This document shows positions 21,689 through 34,521 of a stretch of DNA of 56,980 bases, one piece after another. The translations under genes and the position numbers were made by a program. This DNA comes from Reyranella sp. (lineage in GTDB: Bacteria; Pseudomonadota; Alphaproteobacteria; Reyranellales; Reyranellaceae), in contig JAIEOV010000134.1 of assembly GCA_019750135.1 (NCBI GenBank), positions 1 through 56,980 of the forward strand, read 5' to 3'. Numbering within the stretch: position 1 is the stretch's first letter; each line of letters begins with the position of its first letter. A model generated the notes under the pieces. It saw only the letters and a program-made list of their open reading frames with translations, did not search any database and had not been told where the DNA came from.

Positions 21689-22049
21689 GGCCAGCAGTGT
21701 TTTTTTTGAACGACAGGCCGGCCTTCAGCAGCACCCGCGACAACGACGCCGGATGCGCCGTCACATCCTTCTCGGCTTTCAATTTGGCCGACAGTTCCGG
21801 CATCGTGATGTCGGGCTCGGCCTCGACCCACTCAAGCAGCAACGCCAGATAGGGCGCCAGTTTACCACCCCCAGGCGGACGTCCCTGGCGGGCCGGCTCC
21901 GCCGAGCCTGTTCGCGATACCCGATCGGCCAGCTTCACCGCAAAGCTTGCGCTGACTGCGTAGTGTCGAGCCGCCGCCCGTCGCGACTGGCCGCTCGCCA
22001 TTGCCGCCTGAACACGCTCCCGAAGGTCAATCGAATAAGGCTTGCCCAT
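21651..22049 (-). CDS. IS630-type transposase, N-terminal DNA-binding part (first frame)
   Basis: The 132-residue frame starts MGKPYSIDLRERVQAAMASG and contains the helix-turn-helix DNA-binding region of the family (SRRAAARHYAVSASFAVKL) followed by a second winged-helix-type segment (ITMPELSAKLKAEKDV). Translation leaves the family sequence after LSFKK, at the A8 tract, where the second frame takes over. The last ~15 residues are an out-of-frame tail. Confidence 0.88.
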   Translation of the reverse strand: MGKPYSIDLRERVQAAMASGQSRRAAARHYAVSASFAVKLADRVSRTGSAEPARQGRPPGGGKLAPYLALLLEWVEAEPDITMPELSAKLKAEKDVTAHPASLSRVLLKAGLSFKKNTAGLGGRARGRAPGA

Positions 22050-22084
22050 CCATGCTGGCCTCCGGTCCCAGCCAGCATCTTGAA

Positions 22085-24424
22085 TCAGATTTCCGATTCC
22101 TTGGGAATCCCCTTTCGATTCTTATTTCTGGCTCGACGCTCTAGGACTTTCGCAAAGCGCGTGTAGACCGCCATTCCCGGCCCGATGGCTGCCTGCGCGA
22201 GATCTACTGGCGCGATATTGCCGCGCTGCAGGTGAGCAAGCGCAGTTGGTAGTTCAGCCTTGAGCGTAGTCGCGAATTCTCGCCGCGTTGTCGTGAGTGC
22301 ATTGAACGCGCGCTTTCGGCAGACGAGGACGATGCTAGAAGCAAGTGCCCCAAGATTCTTCTTTAGGTTTCCTGTGTACTCGGTGCGCATCGGCCATGTA
22401 CCGCTGATAGCAAACCCCGATCGAATGACGGCGTCCAAAAAGGTTTCCCAACCTGTTGACGCTGTGCCGCCGTTCTTTGTTTCGGCCTGCTTAAATGCGT
22501 AGTAAATCGTTACGGGAAACGCTGGGTGCGCTTGCCCGGCCAAGTGTTGCATTGCGTTGGTCATTCCATCAAGGAAGAAGGATTCCGCCTTTTCCTTGCT
22601 GCCGTGGCGATATGGAATGGCGACTAGTTCCTCTGCTTTGGGTACAACAACCGTGGTGAAAAGATCTGGGAGTTGCCATTTCAAGCAGCGTCTAAGCCAA
22701 ACATAAAAAAAGTCGGATAGGTCAGCGTAGTTAATATTGTCAAAGTATGGTGGATCAGTCGAAACTACCTTACCCGCGCTCAGTTCTTGGGTCTGTGCAT
22801 TTTTTTGCAACGACACACCTGCCGGCCGAGCAGGAACTGTAGACTCCAGTACACGGGCCATATAGTCGAACTGCCCAGTGAAGTTTCCCGTCGAATCGCT
22901 AAAAGGGTTGGTTTCGACAAAATCCCATGTCATCGCGAAGGCTTGACGACCGAACACCTGCTGCACGTTTTCGCCCTTATTGTCCCAGAAATTGAGCGTC
23001 GCGCTGCGGTTCGTTTGCCTGCTAACGCCAAGCGCCAGATAGACGGCGACCGCATTCGCATAAGCATTCGCATCTACTTCGGTTGCACCTGATGCAACGG
23101 CCTCTGATATCACTCGCTGATGCGCAACATGGACGAGATCCGCCAACGTAGTCAGAGCGACCAACTGCCTCGGAGTGAATAGATCGCCATGGGTCTTCAG
23201 CCCGTAGGCGGAGCAAACACCGCCAGTAATCATAGCCCGTGTGGGTGTCTGGTTGGAAAGGAAGGTACTCTTGGCCTCGTCCACAGCCTCGACAGTCGCT
23301 GCCGAACTGGCGATCTCCTCGTCGCCAGCAATCGCGGGCAAATACAGACGACCCTGCTTGCTCTCAGCGATAATCGCCATAAGCTTTACGCCTAAGCGAC
23401 CAGCCTTTCCTTCCTCTCGAATATAGGAGCGCGGAATCGGAACCCCGCTAAGTAGGCAAAAGAAGTCGCTTGCTGATCGCGTTCCACGTTGCGCTATTTC
23501 CGGATCGGCAGGTTTGCCCTTACGAATGCGGAAGCGATATTCCTCTCCTTCAACAATGGGCTCGATATAAGCTTCCTTTCCTGGCTTTGTTGAAAGCAAG
23601 AAGGTAGAAATGAGGGGTACGCTCGTCTTACTAAATGCTGGGTTTGGACTCTTCACGGTACGCGCCCAGAGCCACGCGATGACAGTGAGAGAATGGCCGA
23701 GATATGGCGCTAAGTCGGACCTTTCGCTAACCATCTCAGCCGTAACAGTTATATCGGGGTAAAAGCGGTTAATCCGCTTTGCCGCCTCATCACTCATCCA
23801 CCGACTGTAGTATCGTACGTCCTCTGCGAGACCTTGAGCCCCTTTCCAATGAACATGAAGATCTCGCCGCGGGTTCACCGGTGGTTTCCCCGAAAACCTG
23901 GGCGGGATTTCGATCATTGCCTTGTTAATGAGCACTGCGACAGGGTTCAAGTCGCTCGCATGGCTCTCCAGGCCGAGTCGCTGGGCTTCGAGCGGAAGCG
24001 CGCCGCCGCCGGCGAATGGATCGTGGAAGGCCGGCAGCTTGTTGCGGTCGAACAGCTCCTTGGCACGCGGATGATCGGCGTTCTCCGCACAAGTCCGCCG
24101 CCAGCTGGCCCAGATTTCTTCCCGCGCCTTCTGCAGCACGTCCTCGTTTGTTGTGTTCTCCCACTTCACGAGATCCTCGATGATTCGAAACAGCCGCTGG
24201 CGTTCCTTTTCCTGCTCCTTCTCGGTGGGGAACAATTCCGGCCACGAGGATGGGTCGTCCACCATTTGTGCGAAGATCACGGCCCGAGCTGCGGCCAGCG
24301 GCCGCCGTGCCCACCACAGATGCAGCGTGCTGGGATGGCCATGCCGGATCGACTTCTCGCGGGCCGACGCTTTGTTGATGGCGTCAAGCGGCAAGGCCAC
24401 TTCGATCAGCTTCTTGCGGTCCAT
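22085..24424 (-). CDS. DUF1156 adenine-specific DNA methyltransferase, interrupted at its 3' end by IS630
   Basis: The first 761 residues belong to a DUF1156-family DNA methyltransferase; the remaining 18 before the stop are encoded by the insertion sequence. The family N-terminus (KLIEVALPLDAINKASAREK, HPSTLHLWWARRPLAAARA) is intact. The SAM-binding motif FHDPFAGGGALPLEA lies near residues 134-147 and the catalytic motif DPPYFDNINY near 558. Both catalytic motifs survive, but about 190 C-terminal residues are lost (see 20498-21076). The middle of the gene is visibly less GC-rich than its neighbours. It lies 1 nt after the DUF3780 gene. It probably provides the self-marking methylation of the defence operon. 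Confidence 0.9.
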   Translation of the reverse strand: MDRKKLIEVALPLDAINKASAREKSIRHGHPSTLHLWWARRPLAAARAVIFAQMVDDPSSWPELFPTEKEQEKERQRLFRIIEDLVKWENTTNEDVLQKAREEIWASWRRTCAENADHPRAKELFDRNKLPAFHDPFAGGGALPLEAQRLGLESHASDLNPVAVLINKAMIEIPPRFSGKPPVNPRRDLHVHWKGAQGLAEDVRYYSRWMSDEAAKRINRFYPDITVTAEMVSERSDLAPYLGHSLTVIAWLWARTVKSPNPAFSKTSVPLISTFLLSTKPGKEAYIEPIVEGEEYRFRIRKGKPADPEIAQRGTRSASDFFCLLSGVPIPRSYIREEGKAGRLGVKLMAIIAESKQGRLYLPAIAGDEEIASSAATVEAVDEAKSTFLSNQTPTRAMITGGVCSAYGLKTHGDLFTPRQLVALTTLADLVHVAHQRVISEAVASGATEVDANAYANAVAVYLALGVSRQTNRSATLNFWDNKGENVQQVFGRQAFAMTWDFVETNPFSDSTGNFTGQFDYMARVLESTVPARPAGVSLQKNAQTQELSAGKVVSTDPPYFDNINYADLSDFFYVWLRRCLKWQLPDLFTTVVVPKAEELVAIPYRHGSKEKAESFFLDGMTNAMQHLAGQAHPAFPVTIYYAFKQAETKNGGTASTGWETFLDAVIRSGFAISGTWPMRTEYTGNLKKNLGALASSIVLVCRKRAFNALTTTRREFATTLKAELPTALAHLQRGNIAPVDLAQAAIGPGMAVYTRFAKVLERRARNKNRKGIPKESEI

Positions 24425-24425
24425 C

Positions 24426-24953
24426 CTACTTCTCGTAGCTCAGCTTCTCGGGAAGCGTCACCAGTTCCGGGCCGCGTGGCGGAGCTGTCTTGCGCCACCC
24501 ACCCTTGAAGCCCTCTATCTTGCCGATCGGCATCTGCTTTTCCTTCGGAAGCTCTCTCAGCCCAGCGACGTGCCAGAACGCCGCCCAATGGCCCTTGTTA
24601 TCCGACGGGTTCAACGCCGTTGACGGCGGCCGGAACGTCATGCCCTCCGGGTGGGCCCCGCCAATCCCGTCAATACATCCGACATACCAGCCGAACCAAC
24701 TGACGACGAGTGAGGTCTTGGCGTTCTCGTCCTCGTGCGACGGGTAGATCAGCATGGCCACACGGGACCCGTCGCGCATGGCGTCAACCTGCCGGAACAG
24801 CTCCCACTTCCGTGTGCCGAAGGCGACGTACTTCCAGTCTGATCCCCCATCCAGCGCGGACTGGAGATGCTCAAGAGGAACCGGGGCCAGGATTGCGTAG
24901 TGTGGGAGGTCACTCACGACAAACGAACTCCTTTCCTCATGACGGTCAGTCAT
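24426..24953 (-). CDS. DUF3780 protein (anti-phage-associated)
   Basis: The 175-residue product from the ATG at 24953 (MTDRHEERSS) has the features I associate with DUF3780: HYAILAPVPLEHL, YGT-like VAFGTRKWELFRQ and SLVVSWFGWYVGCIDG. It is a small soluble protein of unknown function that accompanies DUF1156 methyltransferases. The frame is open to 25073, but an earlier start would overlap the upstream gene, whose stop is 16 nt before this ATG; an ATG at 24968 is an alternative. It ends 1 nt before the methyltransferase ATG. Confidence 0.8.
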   Translation of the reverse strand: MTDRHEERSSFVVSDLPHYAILAPVPLEHLQSALDGGSDWKYVAFGTRKWELFRQVDAMRDGSRVAMLIYPSHEDENAKTSLVVSWFGWYVGCIDGIGGAHPEGMTFRPPSTALNPSDNKGHWAAFWHVAGLRELPKEKQMPIGKIEGFKGGWRKTAPPRGPELVTLPEKLSYEK

Positions 24954-24969
24954 GGAGAACAACAACATT

Positions 24970-26641
24970 TCAGGTGGCTCTCGTATCGAGATGCGACGGC
25001 AACCATCCAACGACGGCTTGCTCTGTTTCTTCATCCCAAAAGAAGTACAGGCGAAAGCAATGGCGCTCCTCACGGCTGGTACCCTTCTTGAAGTGTCTGT
25101 CGAGCAGGCGAAACCGTCCGGCGTATCTCACTTTGTACATCTCGCCCTGCTCGCCCCATCGCTCGCCGGAGAAAGTGGGTTCTTCAGAAATTCCAAGCTC
25201 GGCGCACTTGTCCTCAAACGCCTGCTTCTTGTCCAAACCACCTTCGATTCGCATGGGAACGTAGAAATCGCGAAGCAAGAGCAATGCCCTGTACAGAAGG
25301 CTTTCATCCTCATAACGAGACTTCTTGACCGCCTTGAATGCGCGGTTGTGCACTTCGACCGCTCCCGAAAGGTTCTCACGGCACCAATCCTCGAAACCAT
25401 CAAGGGTGCTTGGGATGCTCTGCCCGCTCAGCGGTACCGGCGCACCGTCGCTGCGTTGCTGAAGAATGCGCAATCGATATTGAAGATTTGCATTAAGCGC
25501 TCGCACCTGCTGCAGATCTTCCATTGCCTGGTTGCGTTCCTCTTCATACTGCTGGACCAAACCGCTGTAGGTTGCATGATCCTGATCGAGGCTTTCCCTG
25601 AGCGCCTGGATTTCTTGCTCCGCGAGTGCCAGAATATCCTGCGTCGATGCTCCTTCCGTCTGGGGACTCTCGCCGTATCTGAGCCGCTGCGCGCTTCACG
25701 TCAGCGAACGGGGGTAGCTGGCGTTCCAAGTCGTGACGGTATGTGGAGCGAAGAATGGCAGTACCAATGAGAAACTGCTCGTAGCCGCGAGGGCCGTCTC
25801 CCGGCCAGGAAGCAATCCGCGCAGCAAGGGTGAGCGGATGTCGAAATGGCTCGTCCGTACCCACGTCGAAGCCGGGCCGATAACTTCGAACTGCGCTCCG
25901 AAATACGGAGAACTCGCGTCCCAACCGCTCCGTCAGAAGGAACGACGCGGCCCCAGAAATCACGGCCAGATGTGCGACCCCGAGCGTCCGACGGTGAAGT
26001 AACCCCACGTCCACGAACGCGTCCGAAGGGTCTTCGCTATTGTCGGGCAAGGAACACACGATGACGTCGAGCGCCCTGGATCGATCTTCAATCAGCTCGA
26101 CCAAGTCGCCTACGTCGTCCGCGGTTCGAACGAACCACGGATCGCGCCCGAGCCTTCTTCCCTCCAAGCGCACGCCGGGCGCTTGCTCCACAACACTTCT
26201 GACAAACCCTGGAACAGACGGCTGAATGGCGAACTCACCCCCCAAGGTGACGCACTGGAGTCTTGCTCCAAAGGCAACGAACTTATCGTTTGGATTGGCC
26301 AGGCTCACCTCTGTGACCCAGGTGCGCTTTGCAACGCTCCGGTCGCTGTCATCAAGGCGCGCTGCCCAGTAGACAGGCTTGTCAATCGAGATCGCGGCAG
26401 TCCGCTGCGCTCCAATTTCTTCAAGCTCGAAGGCTTCTCCTTTCCATGCCTCGGGAGGCAATGCGTATCCCGCACGGTGTTCGATCCACTGGAGTATCTG
26501 ACGCTGCGCATCTCGGAAGGTCTTGCCGTCACCCTCGTCGTCGAGCCGAAGCAGAACTTGGGATACTGGTTGAACGTGAGCACGGCTTCGGGTCCGGCCA
26601 ACATTGAAGGGGGACACTGTGGTCTGGGCGGCGTCGGTCAT
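24970..26641 (-). pseudogene. Coiled-coil protein of the defence operon, broken by a one-base frameshift
   Basis: Two overlapping frames are one gene. The first (26641 to 25544) starts MTDAAQTTVSPFNVG, 7 nt after the helicase stop. The second (ending at 24970) continues it. Deleting one base from the run of four G on the plus strand at 25662-25665 (CCCC on the coding strand) joins them as RRESQTEGASTQDILALAEQ, giving about 556 residues. The middle (EQEIQALRESLDQDH to QYRLRILQQR) is a coiled coil. The C-terminal domain ends LYFFWDEETEQAVVGWLP. I do not recognise the family. The homopolymer position makes a sequencing error as likely as a real mutation. Confidence 0.78.
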
Positions 26642-26648
26642 TGGTTTC

Positions 26649-30242
<3,594 letters not shown>

Positions 30243-30532
30243 GATCTATAGATAACGACGTGAGTCACGCACAGCCATGCCTGTGCATGCGCCATGCGTT
30301 CTCTTGCCTCCCCGGTTGAGTCTTACCAACGATTGCAACAAATACAACCGCGAGGTCGCCGGCCAGCACTGGCGGCGCTCGCGGGAGCGAAGGCGCTTCT
30401 CCCCTACCCGGCAGCCCGCAAGAGGGGGCTGCCAAAGCGCGCGAGAGCACAAGCAGTCGAAGGGCCCCCTTCAACGTCGGTTGAGCGCTCCCACCACCAC
30501 GCCCATACTGGTCCCCAGGTGCGGGGGATCCG
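30243..30532. promoter_or_regulatory. Divergent intergenic region between the helicase and kinase genes
   Basis: These 290 bases hold no convincing gene. The palindrome ATCTATAGAT at 30243-30252 touches the helicase start and could be an operator, or a -10 element for a leaderless or very short-leader mRNA. An 8-bp inverted repeat GGCAGCCC/GGGCTGCC (30410-30433) lies in the middle without a T-run. A GGGGGA purine stretch at 30524-30529 serves as ribosome-binding site for the kinase gene. Confidence 0.5.
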
Positions 30533-32953
30533 ATGGCGGAAGACCGGGCTGACCAGGCGCAAGCCGTCGATCGGACCGAACATGCTTCGGCCCTGCCGGT
30601 CGGCACGCGTGTCGGGCGCTATCGCCTCGACGCTGTGCTCGGGCAAGGCGCCTACGGCATCACCTATCGCGCGCGCGACCTGCAGCTCGAGCGTGACGTC
30701 GCCATCAAGGAGTACCTGCCGGCGCTGCTGGCGACGCGCTTGGACGGCCTCACGGTGCTGCCGCGCTCGACCCAGGCCGCCGACGACTTCGCCTGGGGCC
30801 GCGCGCGGTTCCTGGACGAGGCCAAGACCCTGGCGCGCCTGCCGCGCGCGCCCGCGGTCGTCCAGGTGCACGACTATCTCGAAGCCAACGGCACCGCCTA
30901 CGTGATCATGCAGCTGGTGGACGGCGAGACCCTGGGCAGCCGATTGCGTCGCGACGCGCGCCTGTCGCCGGCGGCCGTCGAGCGCCTCGTCCCGCCGCTG
31001 CTCGACGGCCTGCAGCAGATCCACGCCGCCGGCGTGCTCCATCGCGACATCAAGCCGGACAACATCGTCGTGGCGCCCGACGGCGCGCCGACCTTGATCG
31101 ACTTCGGCGCGTCGCGGGTCGCGGTCGCCGACCGGACGCAGGCCCTGACCGCCGTCTACACGCCGCGCTTTGCCGCGCCGGAACAGATGACGTCGGGCCA
31201 GCAAGGCCCCTACACCGATATCTACGCGCTGGCGGGCACGCTCTATGCCTGCGTCAGCGGCAAGGAACCGCTCGGCGCGACCCAGCGCATCCTGAACGCC
31301 GGCGCCATGCCCGCGGCCCGCGACGTCGCGCGCGGCGACTATGGCCACGCGCTGCTCGCCGCCATCGATGCCGGCCTGCTGCTGCCGCCGGAGGAGCGGC
31401 CGCAAACCATTGCCGCGTGGCGCGAGGTCTTCGCCACAGGATACTGGGTGGGCGTGCCGCCGGCCGACAGGACCGTCGTGCAGATGCCGGTCCCTGCCCC
31501 GCCGACCGTCAAGTCCACGGCCGGCGGCGCGGCCCACGGCGGCGCGGCCCAAGCCGAACGCAAAGGCGCGCGCCCCCTCCTGTCGCGCAAGGGGCTCGTG
31601 CTGGGTGCCGCGGTGGCCGCGGTCGCGCTGGTCGGCGGCGCCGCGTGGTGGCTCGGCCGCGATCTCCTCTCGCAACAGGGCCTCGAGGCGCAGGTCGAAG
31701 CGGCGCTCGCCAAAAGCGTTCCGGCGACCACGCCGAAGCTGCGCAAGGAGACCGCTGCGGCGTTTGCCGAGGCGTCGGCCAATCGCGCCATCGCGGTGGC
31801 GCGCCAGGGCGGCAAGCTGCGCTGGACGGCGGACTGGCCGACACGCGAGGTGGCCCAGGAGAAGGCGCTGGAGAGGTGCCAGCTCGCCTATGACGAGCCC
31901 TGCATGCTGATCGCCGTCAACGGCGAGGTGCTGCCGGCCGGCGCCGACGGGAGCTGGCCGGTGCAGGATGCGCCGAAGATGCGCTACGCCGGGACGCTCG
32001 CCCTCGATCGCCTGCCGGTCGTGCGCGCCCGGGAGCTGCGGCGACCCGAGATCGCGGGCTATGCCGCCGCCCCGGGTCCCAAGGCGCTGGCGCTCAATGC
32101 CCAGGGCGTGCTGACGGTCGCGACCGGCGCCGCCACCCAGCGCGCCGCCGAGGAGCAGGCCCTGCGCGCCTGCCGCAGCGAGGCGCAGCGTCCGCGGCTG
32201 GAGGGCGCCTGCTATCTCTACGCGGTCGAGAACCGGGTCGTCCTGCCGCTCAAGGCCACCGAGCCGCTCGCCGCCGCTTCTGTCCCCGCTCCGCCGCCGG
32301 CGGTGCAGCCGCCGCCCGCTCAGTCACAGACCCCTCAGCCACAGACGGGGGACGCAACGATCCGCGCGCGGCTGCTCGACGCCTTCGCCAGGATCCTGGC
32401 GTCGCAGCCGGCCTCGGCGCGCGAGTCCCAGGCCGACGGCTACCTGTCGGCCAATCCGCACAAGGCGCTGGCCGCCCATCCGGCGTCCGGCAGCTGGCGC
32501 TCCCATGGCTGGGCGAGCGCGGCGATCGCCGAGGAGCGCGCACTCGAAGGCTGCCAGGTGCGCTACGGCGCGGCCTGCCTGTTGATGGCGGTCGACGACA
32601 GGCTGCATGCGACGGATGCCGGCGCGCCGCGCCGCCCGATGGTCAGGGTCGAGTATGACGGCGTGTTCGACCCGCAGAAGATCCCGGCGGTCCAGTCGGC
32701 GCTGCGCCAGCGGGCGGACGTCGCGGGCTACCGCAGCGCGCCCGGCGCCAAGGCGGCGGCGTTCCATCCCCTGGGCCGGCTGTTCGTCGTGAGCGGCGCG
32801 GACAACGCCCGCCAGGCCGAGGAGCGCGCCCTCGCCGAGTGCAACGCCGACCCGCAGCGCAAGAACCAGGACGGTCCCTGCTATCTCTATGCCGCGGGCG
32901 ATCGGGTCGTCCTGCCGAGGCGCGCGACGGCGCCGATCACGCCTCCGTCATAG
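30533..32953 (+). CDS. Membrane-anchored Ser/Thr protein kinase with duplicated C-terminal domain
   Basis: The N-terminal 290 residues form a Hanks-type kinase: glycine loop VLGQGAYGITYRA near 36, catalytic lysine in DVAIKEYL, catalytic loop HRDIKPDNIV near 170 and DFGAS. A single membrane span follows (GLVLGAAVAAVALVGGAAWW, about 352-372). The outside part holds two copies of a ~175-residue region (about 415-585 and 625-800), each made of two related sub-units; the sub-units share EERALEGCQ-like and GACYLYA-like segments with paired cysteines, and a Pro/Gln linker separates the copies. The layout suggests a sensor kinase signalling from periplasm to cytoplasm. The ligand is unknown. Confidence 0.88.
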   Translation: MAEDRADQAQAVDRTEHASALPVGTRVGRYRLDAVLGQGAYGITYRARDLQLERDVAIKEYLPALLATRLDGLTVLPRSTQAADDFAWGRARFLDEAKTLARLPRAPAVVQVHDYLEANGTAYVIMQLVDGETLGSRLRRDARLSPAAVERLVPPLLDGLQQIHAAGVLHRDIKPDNIVVAPDGAPTLIDFGASRVAVADRTQALTAVYTPRFAAPEQMTSGQQGPYTDIYALAGTLYACVSGKEPLGATQRILNAGAMPAARDVARGDYGHALLAAIDAGLLLPPEERPQTIAAWREVFATGYWVGVPPADRTVVQMPVPAPPTVKSTAGGAAHGGAAQAERKGARPLLSRKGLVLGAAVAAVALVGGAAWWLGRDLLSQQGLEAQVEAALAKSVPATTPKLRKETAAAFAEASANRAIAVARQGGKLRWTADWPTREVAQEKALERCQLAYDEPCMLIAVNGEVLPAGADGSWPVQDAPKMRYAGTLALDRLPVVRARELRRPEIAGYAAAPGPKALALNAQGVLTVATGAATQRAAEEQALRACRSEAQRPRLEGACYLYAVENRVVLPLKATEPLAAASVPAPPPAVQPPPAQSQTPQPQTGDATIRARLLDAFARILASQPASARESQADGYLSANPHKALAAHPASGSWRSHGWASAAIAEERALEGCQVRYGAACLLMAVDDRLHATDAGAPRRPMVRVEYDGVFDPQKIPAVQSALRQRADVAGYRSAPGAKAAAFHPLGRLFVVSGADNARQAEERALAECNADPQRKNQDGPCYLYAAGDRVVLPRRATAPITPPS

Positions 32954-32967
32954 CGACGGGCTCCCGG

Positions 32968-33906
32968 TCACCGCCGAGTCCGCCGCGGGCGGCTAAGGTG
33001 GCGCCGCCGACGGGCAGCGGCCGACGGTCCGGCATTGTTGATCGTCACGATCTTCATCGCCGCCAGGAGCCGGATGACGAGCCATGTCGCATCGACCTGC
33101 CACCAGGCATGGCCATGGCGGGCCGACCGGGGGAAAGCGTGGTGGTTGTTGTGCCAGCCTTCGCCCCAGGCCAGCACGGCGACGAGCAGGTTGTTGCGGC
33201 TGTCGTCCGCCGTCCGATAGCTGCGGACCCCCCAGATGTGGGTGACGGAATTCACCGCGAAGGTGATGTGCCAGACCACGACGAGGCGGACGAACACGCC
33301 CCATACCAGGACGCTCCAGCCCATCCGCACCGGATCGGGATCGCCGGCGATCGCGGCGATCGCATAGCCCGCCAGGAAATAGAGCGGCCACACCAGGATG
33401 GTGGACAAGAACCACCGTTCGCGCTTCTCGAACCACGCATAGAAGGGATCGGCCAGGAGATCCTTCGCGTAGTGGGTCGTGAGCCGGACCGGGTCGGTGT
33501 CGTCGTCGACGGGAAACAGGAAGAACAGATGGCTCCGCCAGAAGCCGTTTCGGGGCGTGTGAGGATCGCCGGCCGCGTCGGCCAATTGGTGGTGACGACG
33601 GTGGATGGCCACCCAATAGGCCGGACCGAATTGCACGTTCAGCACGCCCAGCAGCGCCAGCGCGCGTTCCACGCCCTTCGGGCAGCCAATGCTGCGGTGG
33701 GCGAGAAGCCGATGATAGCCGATGTTGATGCCCAGCAAGGCGATCAGCAGATAGCCCAGCACGGCGCTCGCCACCCCGGTCCAGGTGAAGAAATAGGGTA
33801 CGAAGGCCAGAAGCGCCGCGGCGTGGATGAGGGGAACGCCGATCAGTCGATAGAGCTGTTGGAGCTTGCGATCGTGATGGGAGAGGACAGGCGACAGGCT
33901 GGACAT
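32968..33906 (-). CDS. Acyl-CoA/fatty-acid desaturase (delta-9 type)
   Basis: The 312-residue membrane enzyme has the three histidine clusters that bind the di-iron centre: HRLLAHRS near residue 65, HRRHHQ near 102 and HNNHHAF near 252. Four or more hydrophobic spans surround them. It would introduce a double bond into saturated fatty acyl chains and so adjust membrane fluidity. The very basic C-terminal tail (RRRRHLSRPRRTRR) is unusual. It is convergent with the kinase gene (15 nt apart) and divergent from the small secreted protein. Confidence 0.93.
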   Translation of the reverse strand: MSSLSPVLSHHDRKLQQLYRLIGVPLIHAAALLAFVPYFFTWTGVASAVLGYLLIALLGINIGYHRLLAHRSIGCPKGVERALALLGVLNVQFGPAYWVAIHRRHHQLADAAGDPHTPRNGFWRSHLFFLFPVDDDTDPVRLTTHYAKDLLADPFYAWFEKRERWFLSTILVWPLYFLAGYAIAAIAGDPDPVRMGWSVLVWGVFVRLVVVWHITFAVNSVTHIWGVRSYRTADDSRNNLLVAVLAWGEGWHNNHHAFPRSARHGHAWWQVDATWLVIRLLAAMKIVTINNAGPSAAARRRRHLSRPRRTRR

Positions 33907-33947
33907 TCGCTGCTGAAAGACGCGGGAGACACGACGGAACGACTAAT

Positions 33948-33962
33948 GACCACAACGTGGTC
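33948..33962. promoter_or_regulatory. Palindrome between divergent genes (candidate operator)
   Basis: GACCAC-AAC-GTGGTC is a perfect 6-3-6 inverted repeat 42 nt upstream of the desaturase start and 116 nt upstream of the secreted-protein start. Its position between divergent genes fits an operator site. No regulator gene lies next to it. Confidence 0.4.
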
Positions 33963-34077
33963 GAAACTCAAACGATGCTCGCTGACTCCCGAGGGCAATC
34001 ATGAATTGCCGCACGCCGCCGGCCAACGTAGCCTCATGCATCGCGCAGGTTTGGCGGTCAACAAGGACGGGGAGAGA

Positions 34078-34521
34078 ATGCGCACGACTGCCCTGCTGGC
34101 GACGACCGGCGTCGCTCTTCTTTTTGCGACTCCGGCCATGGCTCAAAGGAATTTCGGCGAGTTCCTGGACATGGGCGCGACCAAGGTCCTGAAGCCGGAA
34201 TGGGACTCCGTCCTTCCCGCCTCCATCCGGGCCCTGTCGGCGCAAGGCTCCAACGTCACCCTGGAGTTTGCCCGCGGCGGAACGCTGTCCGGCGAGATCA
34301 TCACCAAGGAGGGTTACAAGAGCCGGATCAAGGGGACCTGGACGATGGATGCCGGCGGCAAGCTCTGCATCTTCGAGACCTTCGAGGCCTTCAACAATCA
34401 GTCCCACCAGGAATGCGGCTATCGCTATCGCCTGAACGGGAACTACTACGGGACCACGACCGATTCCGATCGCAGCGCTCCCGTTCGCAATCCGCTCGTG
34501 CCGTACCAGGTCAAGAAGTAA
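34078..34521 (+). CDS. Small secreted protein of unknown function
   Basis: The 147-residue product starts at the ATG at 34078, with GGACGGGGAG upstream, and opens with a signal peptide (MRTTALLATTGVALLFATPA, cleavage after AMA). The mature part reads like a small beta-rich periplasmic domain (GGTLSGEIITKEGYKSRIKG, TWTMDAGGKLCIFETFEAF), with two cysteines that could form a disulfide. No family is assigned. The last 11 bases overlap the convergent ferric-reductase-like gene. Confidence 0.8.
   Translation: MRTTALLATTGVALLFATPAMAQRNFGEFLDMGATKVLKPEWDSVLPASIRALSAQGSNVTLEFARGGTLSGEIITKEGYKSRIKGTWTMDAGGKLCIFETFEAFNNQSHQECGYRYRLNGNYYGTTTDSDRSAPVRNPLVPYQVKK

Larger units (their letters stand above)
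21079..22141 (-). mobile_element. Complete IS630-type insertion sequence inside the methyltransferase gene
   Basis: The element is 1063 bases long. Its ends are GAGCATCGAGC at 21079 and GCTCGACGCTC ending at 22141, an inverted repeat with one mismatch. It is flanked by TA at 21077-21078 and 22142-22143, the target duplication of the IS630/Tc1-mariner group. It carries a transposase in two frames. Removing the element and one TA restores the DUF1156 reading frame, which proves the insertion point. Confidence 0.95.

Noticed and set aside
21076..22143. Interpretation of the element as a prophage or integrase fragment
   Set aside because: The DDE core, TA target duplication, ~1.06 kb length and terminal inverted repeats define an IS630-type element.
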